Origin: Gemmatimonadota bacterium
GTDB taxonomy: Bacteria; Gemmatimonadota; Gemmatimonadetes; Gemmatimonadales; Gemmatimonadaceae
NCBI GenBank assembly: GCA_016182795.1
Contig: JACPFW010000018.1
Location: 30,778-94,777, forward strand
Direction: 5' to 3'
DNA length: 64,000 nucleotides
In this document: positions 48,246 through 59,700 of the stretch, piece by piece
Layout of the letters: the number at the start of each line of letters is the position of its first letter
Position numbering within the stretch: the first letter of the stretch is position 1
Program-made: the position numbers and the translations under genes
The notes under the pieces: model-generated
The model's database searches: none
Seen by the model: only the letters and a program-made list of their open reading frames with translations
Told to the model about the DNA's origin: nothing

Positions 48246-48959
48246 TCAGGGTTGTGATCCAATCGCCCCATGATCCACCGGCTCCGGTTCGTTCGTCAAC
48301 AGCAGCTTCTCGTAGATGAGCGCGGCGATGATCGCCCCGGTAATCGGCGCCAGCCAGTAGATCCCCTGCGCCTCGTAGATGCCGCTGGCGAACGCCGGCC
48401 CAAAGGAGCGGGCGGGGTTCACGGACGCGCCGGTGAGCGTGCCGAAGGCGAGAATGTCGACCGCCATCGCGAACCCGACGCCCAACCCGCCGATGCGCGG
48501 CGCGCGATGATCGATCGCCGTGCCGAAGATCGCCCAGACCAACAGCATGGTGCCGATCGCCTCGAGCGCGAACGCCTGACCCGACGTCACGTCGAGCGAC
48601 ACCGACTGGCCGCCGCCGCGGGTGGCCGCGAACAGCGCCGCCGGGAACGAGGCCTTGAGCACGAACGCCGCGGCCGTCGCCCCCGCCACCTGCGCGACGA
48701 CATAGAGCCCCGCCATCACTGGCTCGATGCGGCGCACCACCAGCATGCCAATCGTCACCGCCGGGTTGAAGTGCGCGCCGATATGCATGAACGCCGACAC
48801 GAAAATGGCGAGCACCAAACCGGTCGCGAGGGCGACCGCGACCAGGTTGCCACCGCCCTGCGTGGCCTGCATGATGGCCGCGCTGCCCACGAACGTCAGC
48901 GCAAAGGTGCCGATGAACTCGGAGAGAAAATGGCGAACGGCGTCGCGCATGGCTCGCAC
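48246..48959 (-). CDS. MIP family aquaporin
   Basis: 237-residue six-helix channel with both NPA motifs, in HFNPAVTIG and ASVNPARSFGP, as in water-selective aquaporins (AqpZ). A Glu/Ile-rich C-terminal tail follows. ATG 48959, or 48950 two codons later, are both possible. Confidence 0.92.
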   Translation of the reverse strand: MRAMRDAVRHFLSEFIGTFALTFVGSAAIMQATQGGGNLVAVALATGLVLAIFVSAFMHIGAHFNPAVTIGMLVVRRIEPVMAGLYVVAQVAGATAAAFVLKASFPAALFAATRGGGQSVSLDVTSGQAFALEAIGTMLLVWAIFGTAIDHRAPRIGGLGVGFAMAVDILAFGTLTGASVNPARSFGPAFASGIYEAQGIYWLAPITGAIIAALIYEKLLLTNEPEPVDHGAIGSQP

Positions 48960-49049
48960 CGGAAGAGGGTCGTCACGCCGTCGGGCGGCGCTCCTGCGAA
49001 ACTAGGCCGCGCCGCGGCGCGCGGCCACCCCGTCGCCCGTTGGCGACGC

Positions 49050-49535
49050 CTAGGCGTCCGGCTCGAACCGTCCGTAGCGGCGCATCGCGTACACCAGCGG
49101 CGCGTCGCTGTGCACCTCGGCGCTCTGCACCTCGCCAATGAGAATCACGTGGTCGCCCCCTGGATGCTCGGCGACGCGGCGACAGACCAGATGCGCAACC
49201 GCGCCGCTGATGAGCGCGGGGCCCTGCGGGGCGCGCGTGGTCGGCACGCCGTCGAACCGCACGATGTCCTGCTGGGCGAATCGCAGCGACACCGCCTGCT
49301 GGTCGGCGGCGAGGATGCTGACGCCAAAGCACTCGGCGTCGCGGAGGGCCGGCAGCGCGGTCGCGCTTCGGTCGAGGCAGACGAGCACGAGCGGCGGATC
49401 CAGCGACAGCGACGAGAACGCGCTCACCGTCATGCCGTGATCGGCCCCGGCGGCGTCGCGCGCGGTCACCACGGTGACGCCCGAGGCGAAGCGAGCGAGC
49501 GCGGCGCGAAACGCGTCGGTGTCGACTCGGCTCAC
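49050..49535 (-). CDS. Flavin reductase-like FMN-binding protein
   Basis: 161 residues of the flavin reductase (HpaC/DIM6-like) split barrel: FASGVTVVTARDAAGADHGMTVSAFSSLSLDPPLVLVCL and DHVILIGEV. It would supply reduced FMN to a monooxygenase, which is not nearby. The GTG at 49535 overlaps the DUF92 stop (GTGA). Confidence 0.88.
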   Translation of the reverse strand: MSRVDTDAFRAALARFASGVTVVTARDAAGADHGMTVSAFSSLSLDPPLVLVCLDRSATALPALRDAECFGVSILAADQQAVSLRFAQQDIVRFDGVPTTRAPQGPALISGAVAHLVCRRVAEHPGGDHVILIGEVQSAEVHSDAPLVYAMRRYGRFEPDA

Positions 49536-50401
49536 AGGCGCCCCACGCCGACGGCGGTGGCGCCGCCGACAACGGTGGCCACCGCGTTCACCACGTCGTT
49601 GGTCAGCCACGCCAACCCGGCGCGATGGTGACTGCGGTAGCCGCAGGTGTGCACGCGGCGTTCCGTCCACTCGCGGCATTCGTCGCACCAGCGGCGCGAC
49701 TGTACGGTCGCGCCGAGCAGCGAGTCGGCCATCGCTCCGGCCAGTCCGCCGAGGATCACGGCCTCGAGGCGCACCAGGTCAAACGGGACATCGAGCGACA
49801 CCACGGCGCACAGCGCCATCACGAACGCCCCGACCACGGCGGCCGCGGTGCCATACGCGCTCACGCCGCCCGAGGTGCCGTGCACCACCGGCCGCCCAGT
49901 CACGAGTGAGCGCGGCGCGGCCTTGAACGCCATTCCCACTTCGGTTGCCCACGTATCGGCGGTCGCGGCGGCGAGCGCGCCGAACCCGAACAGCCCCGCC
50001 TGCCACCAGCCGGTGACGATCCACACCGGGGCCGCGATCGCGAACGCGCCGCCATTGGCCAGCACCTGCCATCCGCTGCGGATCTGCACGTCGGGAAGCA
50101 CGCTGCGCGACCGTCGACGCTTGTCGCCCGCGCGCCAGCGGCTCAGGGCGATGCTGCTGTAGTAGAAGACGGCAAGCGATGCGCCCCAGCCGATGCCACC
50201 AATCACCGCCAACGCGCCGACCACGAACGCGGCGTACTCGCCGCCCAGCGTCAACTGCCCCCGACGCGACGCGCGTCCGGCGACGACGCCCGCGAGGGTG
50301 CCGCCGATCAACAACCGGGGAATGATGTCGAGAAGCACGAGGTGCCACGCAACTCCGCTGAATGCTGGTCGGATATTCGGCGGCGTCCAAGCGCCGCGCA
50401 A
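49532..50401 (-). CDS. DUF92 family membrane protein
   Basis: 289 residues, about seven hydrophobic helices, DUF92/TMEM19 family (TWATEVG, GTSGGVSAYGTAAAVVG, LAGAMADSLLGATVQ, WLTNDVVNAVATVVGG). Plant member VTE6 phosphorylates phytyl phosphate; the bacterial substrate is unknown. A Cys pair in CDECREW and a Cys near VHTCGY could bind metal. Start position uncertain. Coupled to the flavin reductase gene. Confidence 0.8.
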   Translation of the reverse strand: MRGAWTPPNIRPAFSGVAWHLVLLDIIPRLLIGGTLAGVVAGRASRRGQLTLGGEYAAFVVGALAVIGGIGWGASLAVFYYSSIALSRWRAGDKRRRSRSVLPDVQIRSGWQVLANGGAFAIAAPVWIVTGWWQAGLFGFGALAAATADTWATEVGMAFKAAPRSLVTGRPVVHGTSGGVSAYGTAAAVVGAFVMALCAVVSLDVPFDLVRLEAVILGGLAGAMADSLLGATVQSRRWCDECREWTERRVHTCGYRSHHRAGLAWLTNDVVNAVATVVGGATAVGVGRL

Positions 50402-50465
50402 GCGGACAACGCGCTGAATGTCTCTCCTGTTCCGCGGTGCGGTGGCGCGTTAGCTTGCGTCACCG

Positions 50466-51095
50466 ATGCCAGGTCCCGTCGATCCCCTCATTCCGCTCAG
50501 CCTCCTCGAGGCGGTCCGCACCGTGGACCTGCCGGACAACGATTTTGAGGCCGAGTTCGTGCACGAACTGCGCAACAAGCGCCTCGGCCTGTCCGATACC
50601 GTCTTTGCGCAGATCAAGCGCTTCTCCGAGGCGGTGCGCCGCAAGCAGCGCACCGATTACGCCGAAGCGGTCGGGATTGCGCGTCTCATCGGGCGCCGCC
50701 CCGACGCCGAGGCGGTCTTTCGCGAGGCGGGACGCAACTTTGCCCGTCAGGTGTACGGCACGATCTCGCCGGTCACCCGCAAGATGATGCGCACCCTTCC
50801 GGCCCTCCTCACGCGCCCGCTCGCGCTTCGCCACGCGCGCCGCGTGGCGCGGCGCTACATGCACGGCACCGCGCGCCGCATGGGCGGGAGCATCATACTC
50901 GAAGTGTCTGAATCCGTTACTCGTGATGCCGCGCCCAAGCTCGGCGGCTGCGCCTACTACGAAGCGGCGCTCCGCGAGCTCATCCAACTGATGGTCGGCG
51001 GAGTGGGCGCCGTTGACCATGTCCGCTGCGCCTCGCGCGGCGAAGGCAGCTGCGAGTGGCGCGCCGAGTGGCGTCCGCTGCGCGGCAAGGGCTGA
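50466..51095 (+). CDS. Hypothetical protein, V4R-like C-terminus
   Basis: 209 residues, no signal peptide. Charged helical N-terminus, Arg-rich middle, and a C-terminal part (LGGCAYYEAALREL, CASRGEGSCEWRAEW) that resembles the 4-vinyl-reductase/V4R small-molecule-binding fold, where CEWR-type endings occur. This is a weak match. Four bases separate it from the M24 peptidase start. Confidence 0.55.
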   Translation: MPGPVDPLIPLSLLEAVRTVDLPDNDFEAEFVHELRNKRLGLSDTVFAQIKRFSEAVRRKQRTDYAEAVGIARLIGRRPDAEAVFREAGRNFARQVYGTISPVTRKMMRTLPALLTRPLALRHARRVARRYMHGTARRMGGSIILEVSESVTRDAAPKLGGCAYYEAALRELIQLMVGGVGAVDHVRCASRGEGSCEWRAEWRPLRGKG

Positions 51096-51099
51096 TCCC

Positions 51100-52278
51100 A
51101 TGCTGAATCCATCCTCTGTTGCTTCCCTGCAGGCCGCCCTTCGCGACGCGGGCGTCGACGGCTGGCTCCTCTATGACTTCCGCGGCATCAACGCGATCGC
51201 CAGCGGACTCGTCGGCATCAAGGGCTTTGTTTCGCGCCGCTGGTTCGTCTGGGTGCCCGTGCAGGGCACGCCGGTGGCCATCACGCACGTCATTGAGCAG
51301 AACCCGTGGCATGCGTGGCCCGCCGCGTGGGAGAACCGCCAGTACAGCGCCTGGCCGGTGCTCGAGGCCGAAGTGGCGCGCTGCGTGAAGGGCAAGCGCA
51401 TTGTCATGGAGTACTCGCCGGGCGATGCGGTGCCGTACGTCGATTACGTCCCCGCCGGCGTGCTCGAAATGGTGCGCGCCGCCGGCGCCACGGTGGCGTC
51501 GTCGGGCGATCTCGTCACACGCTTTCTCGCCGTCTGGAACGACGACGAGCGGCGCTCGCATGCTATCGCCGCCGAGCAGCTCAAGGACATCGCCTACGCC
51601 GCGTTCAAGAAGGCGGGCGCCGCCGCGCGCGCCGGCGCGCCGATCACCGAGTACGAGCTCACCGAGTGGATCCGCGGCGAGTTCAACCGCCTCGGCCTGT
51701 GGACCGATCACGGCCCCAACGTGTCGGCCACCGAGAACGCCGCCAATCCTCACTACGATCCCTCCCCCGACGCGCCGCGTCACCTCAAGGTCGGCGACAT
51801 CGTGCTCATCGACCTGTGGGCCAAGGCGACCGATGGGATGTGGGCCGACCAGACGTACATGGCCAGCATCGGCGAGCCCAGCGCCAAGGCCGTGGAGGTG
51901 TGGAATGCCGTGCGCGACGCCCGCGACGCCGCCATCGCGCTGCTGCGCACCAAGCTCGCGTCGGGCGCGGCGGTGCGCGGCGGCGAGGCCGACGATGCGT
52001 CGCGCGCCGTCATCGAGGCGCGCGGCTACGGGAAGTACTTCACGCACCGCACGGGGCACAGCATCGATGCGAGCGGCCTGCACGGCTCGGGCGCGCACCT
52101 CGACAACCTTGAGACCCGCGAAGAGCGCGTGCTGCTCAACGGCAGCGGCTTCTCCATCGAGCCCGGCATCTACATCGCCGGCGAGATCGGCATGCGCACC
52201 GAAGTGAACGCCTACGTGCACGGCAAGGAGCTGGTCGTGACGCCGGCGGAGCCGCAGAAAGATCTGGTAATCGTCTAA
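51100..52278 (+). CDS. M24 family metallopeptidase (Xaa-Pro aminopeptidase-like)
   Basis: 392 residues: N-terminal creatinase-like domain, then a pita-bread catalytic domain with metal ligands in LIDLWAKATDGMWADQT (two Asp), THRTGHSIDASGLHGSG (His), FSIEPGIY and RTEVNAYV (two Glu). Cleaves N-terminal residues before Pro or a related bond. ATG 51100. Family A copy 6 begins 3 bases after its stop. Confidence 0.9.
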   Translation: MLNPSSVASLQAALRDAGVDGWLLYDFRGINAIASGLVGIKGFVSRRWFVWVPVQGTPVAITHVIEQNPWHAWPAAWENRQYSAWPVLEAEVARCVKGKRIVMEYSPGDAVPYVDYVPAGVLEMVRAAGATVASSGDLVTRFLAVWNDDERRSHAIAAEQLKDIAYAAFKKAGAAARAGAPITEYELTEWIRGEFNRLGLWTDHGPNVSATENAANPHYDPSPDAPRHLKVGDIVLIDLWAKATDGMWADQTYMASIGEPSAKAVEVWNAVRDARDAAIALLRTKLASGAAVRGGEADDASRAVIEARGYGKYFTHRTGHSIDASGLHGSGAHLDNLETREERVLLNGSGFSIEPGIYIAGEIGMRTEVNAYVHGKELVVTPAEPQKDLVIV

Positions 52279-52451
52279 AGAAGAGAAACAACAGACAAAC
52301 AACAGAGAAACAACAGAGAGACAACAGAGGTTAAGTGCGGTAACAGGGAGGAGGCGCACCTATCGGTTCTGCGCCTCCTCCCGTTTCTTATCTCGTCCCC
52401 CGTCTGTTGTCTTTCTGTTGTTTCTCTGTTGTCTCTCTGTTGTCTCTCTCT
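52279..52451. repeat. Family A hairpin repeat, copy 6
   Basis: Left arm CAACAGACAAACAACAGAG units (52283-52330), a separate perfect core hairpin GGGAGGAGGCGCA...TGCGCCTCCTCCC (52346-52382), then right arm CTCTGTTGTCTCTCTG up to the permease ATG. Fills the gap between two co-oriented genes. It leaves no room for a normal SD before the permease start. Confidence 0.9.
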
Positions 52452-53768
52452 ATGTCTCTGCTTCGCCGCCAGCTTGGCCTCTTCTCCGCCGCGCTCGTCG
52501 TGGTCGGCGGCATCATCGGCTCCGGCATCTTCTTCACGCCGGCGGCCACGGCCGCGGCATTGCCGTCGGCTGGGTGGGTGGTCTTTGTCTGGGCGCTCGG
52601 CGGTGTCGTGGCCCTCGCTGGCGCCCTCACCTACGCCGAACTCGGCGCCATGCTTCCTGAGGCGGGCGGGGCGTACGTCTACATTCGCGAGGCGTTCGGT
52701 CCGCTGCCGGCGTTTCTCTCGGCGTGGATGAATGCCGGGTTGATCTCCAGCGGCGCCATTGCCGCCGTCGCGATGGGCTTCGCCGGGTATCTCGGGCGTT
52801 TCCTGCCGCTCGACGCCGTCGGCGGACCGATTGGCGCGGCGGCCATCACCATCGTCGTGCTGACGGCCACCAACATCCTCGGCATCAAGCCCGGTGTCGC
52901 TGTGCAGAATGTGCTGACGATCGCCAAGATCGCGGCGCTCGCCGGCCTCGTGGTCGGCGGCCTGGTGCTCGTCGTCGGACCGCCGGACGTGACGGCCGTC
53001 TCGCCGACAGTGCCCGCGGCGCCGCCGCTCTCTCGCGGCTTCGCGTCGGCGTTCGTCGCCGTGCTGTTCACGATTGGCGGCTGGCAGCAGATGAACATGA
53101 TTGCCGGCGAAATCCGCGACCCGGCGCGCAACATTCCACGTGCGCTGGGCATCGGCATTGGCATCGTGATCGCCGTCTACCTCGGCGTCACCGGCGCGTA
53201 CCTTGGCGCGCTCGGGCGCGACGGACTGGCGGCCAGCGTCGCGCCGGCCGCCGACACCGCCGCGCGCATTGGCGGCGCGGCGGCGGCGACAGCCATCACG
53301 GTCGCGGCAATGCTCAGCATACTCGGCTTTGTGAACGTGGCGCTGCTCACCAATGCGCGGGTGGTCTTCGCGTTGGGCCACGATGTCCCCGCACTGCACG
53401 CCGCGGGGCGCGTGCACGCGCGCTTCGGCTCGCCGTGGGTTGCGCTGGTGATGCTCGGCGGCTGGTCGCTGGCGCTCCTCGTCGCGACGCGCGGGAGCAT
53501 CGGCACGCTGCTCGGCGGTGTGGTCTTCGCCGACTGGATCTTCTTCGCGCTCGGCGCGGCGTCCGTCTTCAGGCTCCGCGCGCTGCGCCCCGACGCGGTG
53601 CGCCCGTATCGCGCGCTCGGCTACCCGTGGCTCCCAGCCTTCTTCGTCGCGGCCGGCATCGTCGGCATCGTCAGCGCGTACGTAAGCGAACTGAAGATGT
53701 CACTGTTCGGGACGGGGCTGTTGGTGGTGGGGGCTGTTATCTGGCGCGCGGCGAGACGGGCTGATTGA
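52452..53768 (+). CDS. APC-family amino acid permease
   Basis: 438 residues, about 12 helices; TM1 VVGGIIGSGIFFTP and TM6 TIGGWQQMNMIAGEIRDP are characteristic (LAT/basic amino acid exporter-like). The ATG at 52452 removes an extension that is translated repeat. The last bases before the ATG are the pyrimidine-rich repeat arm, with no SD. Family B copy 4 begins at its stop. Confidence 0.88.
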   Translation: MSLLRRQLGLFSAALVVVGGIIGSGIFFTPAATAAALPSAGWVVFVWALGGVVALAGALTYAELGAMLPEAGGAYVYIREAFGPLPAFLSAWMNAGLISSGAIAAVAMGFAGYLGRFLPLDAVGGPIGAAAITIVVLTATNILGIKPGVAVQNVLTIAKIAALAGLVVGGLVLVVGPPDVTAVSPTVPAAPPLSRGFASAFVAVLFTIGGWQQMNMIAGEIRDPARNIPRALGIGIGIVIAVYLGVTGAYLGALGRDGLAASVAPAADTAARIGGAAAATAITVAAMLSILGFVNVALLTNARVVFALGHDVPALHAAGRVHARFGSPWVALVMLGGWSLALLVATRGSIGTLLGGVVFADWIFFALGAASVFRLRALRPDAVRPYRALGYPWLPAFFVAAGIVGIVSAYVSELKMSLFGTGLLVVGAVIWRAARRAD

Positions 53769-53902
53769 GGATTTGGACTTAGGATTGCGATTTATGACAA
53801 CGATTGAGGATCAAGATTCGCGATGCGCTGCAGGCAATCGCCAATCCCAATCCTCAATCGTCATCCTCTATCGATATCCTAAGTCCAAGTCCTGAATCGC
53901 CG
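53766..53902. repeat. Family B hairpin repeat, copy 4
   Basis: Arms GGACTTAGGAT/ATCCTAAGTCC and ACGATTGAGGAT/ATCCTCAATCGT pair around a GCGCTGCAGG loop region. It occupies the whole gap between the convergent permease and ctaB genes, and the permease TGA lies in its first word. Confidence 0.88.
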
Positions 53903-54795
<893 letters not shown>

Positions 54796-54799
<4 letters not shown>

Positions 54800-55053
54800 G
54801 GCGCGCTCGTCTGGCTCGCTCTCGCTTCGAGGTCGAGCCGGGTGGCATGCGTGCGCGTCGATTGCCAGGTGGCGGCGAGCGCGACGACGAGGGCGACGGC
54901 CGGTACGATCGCGTAGGCCCACTCGATCCCGCGCCGCGCGCTTGCCGACGTGGCGCCGCGCATTGCGCGCACGGTGGAACGCAGAATGGCGACCTGGCTC
55001 ACGGCAATGAGCGCGATGGCAAGCCAGAAGATCGGAGTCAGCGGAAGCGACAC
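54796..55053 (-). CDS. Small membrane protein upstream of ctaB
   Basis: 85 residues from GTG 55053 (or 117 from ATG 55149) with two hydrophobic helices: LPLTPIFWLAIALIAVSQVAI and WAYAIVPAVALVVALAATW. Position and coupling to ctaB suggest a cytochrome oxidase assembly or related role, but this is inferred from context only. Confidence 0.6.
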
Positions 55054-55222
55054 GGCGCGGGGCAGGAGGGGAGGCGAGTCGGCGGCGCGAGCACGGACGG
55101 AGTGCGGTGCGCGGCGCTCAGGTGAAAACTCGCCCCGCACGGCGTGCAATTCAACGGTGGTGGGTGTGGCGGTGGCGAGCCGCCCTCTCGCGCAGACGCT
55201 CGGCCCTCGCTACACTAGGCCG

Positions 55223-56587
55223 ATGCATTCGCCCACGTCCCCCGCCGGCACGCCGGCTCCGGCGCTTCAGCGCACGCTCGGCCTCTGGGCCGCCATCGCG
55301 GTCGTCATCGGGTCGACCATCGGTTCCGGCATATTCCGCTCGCCGGCCGGCATCGCCGAAAAGCTGCCCGGGCCCGTCGCGATGCTTTCCGTCTGGGTGA
55401 TGGGCGGCATCTTCGCGCTCTGCGGGGCGTTGACGCTGGCCGAAGTGGCCAGCGCGCTGCCGAAGACGGGCGGCATCTATGTGTTTGTGCGCGACGGTTG
55501 GGGCCGGCTCGCGGCCTTTCTGCTCGGGTGGAGTCAGCTGACAATGATTCGCGCGGCGTCGCTTGGCGCCATCGCGATCACGTTCAGCGAGTACCTGCAC
55601 CGCGTCATCGGCGTGGATCCCGTGGCGCCCGAGCACGCCACTCAGGTGCATCTGACGGCCGCGCTGGCCATCGTGGTCACCGGCATCTTCAACATCGTGG
55701 GCGTTCGCGTCGGCGCGCTCGTCACCAACGTGACGGTGCTCGCCAAGTATGGCGGTTTGATCTTCATCGTCCTCATTGCCTTTGCCATCGGACTCCCCAG
55801 CACGGGCGGGCATTTCACGCCGGCGATGCCCGCCGGGAGCTTTACCACCACGGCATTTGGACTGGCGCTCGTTTCGACGCTGTGGGCGTTTGACGGCTGG
55901 GCGGACCTCAGCTTTGCGGCCGGCGAGGTGAAGGACCCCAAGCACGTGCTGCCGCGCGCGCTGATTGGCGGCACGCTGATGGTGATCGCCATCTATCTGC
56001 TGGCCAACGTTGCGTATTTGTCGGTGCTGTCGATCGACGAGATTCGCGCCTCGAAGCTCGTCGCGGCGGACGTCGCCGGACGCCTGATTGGCCCCGTGGG
56101 CGTGATCTTCGTCTCCGTGACGGTGATGCTGTCGACGTTTGGCACGCTCAATGCTTCACTGTTCACGACGCCGCGCATCTTCTTCGCGATGGCCGACGAC
56201 AAGCTGTTCTTCCCGGTCGTGGCCAAGGTGCATCCCAGGTTCGAGACGCCCTGGGTGGCGATCGCCCTGACCACCGTGTTGGGTGCCGGCTTTGTTCTGG
56301 TGCAGACATTTGAGCAGCTCGCCGACGCGTTCGTGACCGCGTTTCTGCCGTTCTACGCGTTGGCGGTGGCGGCCATCTTCAGGCTGCGGAGCCAGCCCGG
56401 CTACAATCCGTCGTTCCGGGTCCCCTTCTATCCGCTGGTGCCGCTGCTCTTCGTGGCGTCGGTGCTCTATCTGATCGCCAACGGCTTCATCAATCCGGAG
56501 AGCCGCTGGCTAACGGTCACGGTCTTTGGCGTGCTGCTGGCCGGGGTGCCCGTCTACTATCTGACCGTCGGGCGTCGCCGGGCGTAG
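55223..56587 (+). CDS. APC-family amino acid permease
   Basis: 454 residues, 12 helices; TM1 VIGSTIGSGIFRSP and TM6 LWAFDGWADLSFAAGEVKDPKHVLPRA. Similar to but distinct from the permeases at 24543 and 52452. Reads away from the ctaB pair. A 200-base gap without a gene follows; it includes a Gly-tract and probably the promoter of the TonB receptor gene. Confidence 0.9.
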   Translation: MHSPTSPAGTPAPALQRTLGLWAAIAVVIGSTIGSGIFRSPAGIAEKLPGPVAMLSVWVMGGIFALCGALTLAEVASALPKTGGIYVFVRDGWGRLAAFLLGWSQLTMIRAASLGAIAITFSEYLHRVIGVDPVAPEHATQVHLTAALAIVVTGIFNIVGVRVGALVTNVTVLAKYGGLIFIVLIAFAIGLPSTGGHFTPAMPAGSFTTTAFGLALVSTLWAFDGWADLSFAAGEVKDPKHVLPRALIGGTLMVIAIYLLANVAYLSVLSIDEIRASKLVAADVAGRLIGPVGVIFVSVTVMLSTFGTLNASLFTTPRIFFAMADDKLFFPVVAKVHPRFETPWVAIALTTVLGAGFVLVQTFEQLADAFVTAFLPFYALAVAAIFRLRSQPGYNPSFRVPFYPLVPLLFVASVLYLIANGFINPESRWLTVTVFGVLLAGVPVYYLTVGRRRA

Positions 56588-56790
56588 GGCGCGACGGCGG
56601 GGTCGGGTCGGCACGTCGTGACAGGGGTCAAATACCCCAGTCAAGCCGTTCCCGTCACGTTACGGAATAGACACAAAATCGCGTTGACCGGGGCTCGCGC
56701 GACTGCCATCTTTAGCAGATGCTTCACCTGCAGCCCCCAACGGCGCGCAGGGCGCATGTTCACCCCCTAATTCAAGGACCTGTTCTTTTT

Positions 56791-59700
56791 ATGAACCTCT
56801 TTCGTCTGAGGGCCTACCTCGGTGCTGCGGTCGCGCTGTTGTTTCTGGCGGCCAACGCATCCTTCGCCCAAGTCACGACTGGAGCGGTTTCCGGTCGCGT
56901 GACGGATGCGTCGGGCGCTCCCGTTGAGGGCGCGCAGGTGCAGGTGCGTCAGGTGTCGACCGGCCTGAGCCGCGGCACCATGACGAATGCCGACGGACGC
57001 TATCGCGTCCCCGGCCTCGAAGTCGGTTCGGGATATGCCGTCACGGTTCGTCGCATCGGCTATACGCCGGTGACGCGTGACAACGTCAACGTTTCGCTCG
57101 GCCAGGTCGCCCGCGTCGACCTCCAGATCTCGCAGGCCGCCACCACGCTGGCCGCGGTGACGGTGAGCACCGAAATCGACCCCGTGATTGCCCCGTCCAA
57201 GACGGGCACCGGGACGACGGTGTCGGACTCGGCGCTGCTGCGCCTGCCGTCGCTCGGCCGCAACTTCACGGACTTCGTGGCCCTGACGCCGCAGATCTCG
57301 AACTCCGGCCCCGGCCTCTCGGGCGGCGGCGTGAACAACCGTTATAACAGCATCCAGATCGACGGCTCGACTGAGTCAGATCTCTTCGGCCTCGGCTCCA
57401 CCGGCCAGCCCGGCGGCCAGGCGCGCGGCAAGTCGATCGGCCTCGAGTCGGTGAAGCAGTACCAGGTGCTGCTCTCCCCGTACGACGTGCGCTACGGCAA
57501 CTTCGCCGGCGCGCTCATCAACGCGGTCACGAAGAGCGGCACGAACGATTGGAAGGGCTCGGCGTACTGGTACTTCCGCGATCAGGAAATCACGCGCGCG
57601 CAGCCGTACCTTTCGGATTTCCGCCAGACGCAGACCGGCTTCTCGCTCGGCGGCCCGATCCTCAAGGATAAGGTTCACTTCTTCGTGAACCCCGAGTTCC
57701 AGTCGCAGAAGCAGCCGGCGTCGGGCCCGTACATCGGCCTCGCCGGGGCGACCAATCTGCCGACCGTCGCGGACCTCGACCGCTTCAACGCCATCGCGAC
57801 GCAGTGGGGGCTCCCGACGTCGACCGGCGGCTCGCGCATGAACGAGAATCCGCTCACCAATATCTTCATCCGGTTTGACGTGCAGGGCCTGCCGTTCAAC
57901 TCGTCGCTCGTGCTGCGCCACAACTACGGCAAGGCCGAAGACGACAACTTCAGCCGCTCGTTCACGGGCACCACATTCCAGCTGCTCGACAACGGCTACG
58001 CGTTCAAGTCCGACAAGGGCGCGACGGTGGCCCAGCTCCGCTCGGCGTTCTCCAACGGCTGGTACAACGAGATCTTCGCCGGCCTGACCACCATTCGTGA
58101 CCGGCGCAAGCCGTTCGCCGGCGGCGTGCCGCAGTTCCAGGCGCGCTCCACGACCGGCTTCGACATCGTCTCCGGCTCGGAGCGGTTCAGCCACGGCAAC
58201 GAGCTCGACCAGGACATCCTCGAGCTGACCGACAATCTGCAGATCCCGGTCGGCAACCATCGTTTCACGGTTGGCGCGACGTACTCGACGTATAAGGCTC
58301 GCAATCTCTTTGCGCAGTCGATCTTCGGCGTGTGGAACTTCAACTCGCTCGACGACTTCTCCACGGGCAAGACCAACCAGTACATCGTCGGTGTTCCGCT
58401 GCCGACGGGCACGGACGGCGCGGTCCGCTTCAATGCGAGCCTGCTTGGCGCCTACGTGCAGGACGAGTTCAACGTCACGCCGCGCCTCGTGGTCACGGCT
58501 GGCGTCCGCGCGGACATTCCGAGCTTCGCCGACAAGCCGCCGACGAACCCGACGATCGTCACCCAGTTCGGCCGCAATACCGCCGACATTCCGTCGGGCA
58601 ACATGACCATCTCGCCGCGCCTCGGCTTCAACTGGGACGTCACGGGTGACCAGAAGAACCAGCTCCGCGGCGGCGTCGGCGTCTTTTCAGGTCGTCCGGC
58701 GTATGTCTGGCTGTCCAACTCGTTCCAGAACTCCGGCCTGTCCGGCGTCGCGCTGCTCACCTGCAACAACACGGCGGCCCCGGTAATGACGACGGCGAAC
58801 ATCGCCAACCCGCCGCAGGCGTGCGCCACGGGAGGCACTGCGTCGCTGTCGGCCACGGCCGAAGTCGACTTGGCGAACGAGAATCTCAAGTTCCCGCAGA
58901 GCCTGCGCGCGAACATCGGCTACGACCGCGAACTCTTCGACGGAATCGTAGCCACGTTCGAAGCCATGTACACCAAGGGCATCAACACGCTGTTCTATCA
59001 GAACATCGCGCTGGGCGCCCCGCTCGGCACCGATCCACATGGTCGACTGATGTACGGCACCGCGCCGCAGACGCCGAACCTGAAGTTCGCGGGTCGCACC
59101 ACGGTGCTCGACGTGTCGAACCAGAACAAGGACTACAGCTACCAGCTCACCGCCGGCCTGCAGCGCCGCTGGCGCAACAACTGGGAAGGCTCGGTCTTCT
59201 ACACCTACTCTCAGGCGTTCGACGTCCAGAGCCTCGGGTCGTCCACGGCCTTCTCGCAGTATCGCTTCGGCCGCTCGGCGGGCTATCTGCCGCAGGAGTC
59301 CACGGAGCTGTCGCATTCGATGTTTGAGCAGCCGCACCGCGTCGTCGCGAACGGCTCGTACGCGTTCCAAAAGACCGGCACCGACGTCTCGCTCATCTAC
59401 ATCGGCGAGTCGGGCATGCAGTTCCACTACCTGATCGGCGGCTCCAGCTCGGGCGACGTGAACGGCGACGGCATCGGCAACGACCTGCTGTACATCCCGA
59501 AGAACGTCACCGACCCGAACGAAATCATCTTTGTGCAGAGCGGCGCCAACACGCCGCAGATGCAGGCCGATGCGTTCGAGAAGTTCATCTCGGGCAACAA
59601 GTGCCTGGCTAAGCAGCGCGGCAAGATCATGGAGCGCCATAGCTGCGATGAGCCGTTCCGCAACTTCCTCAACCTCACCGTGCGTCAGAGTCTCGGCAAG

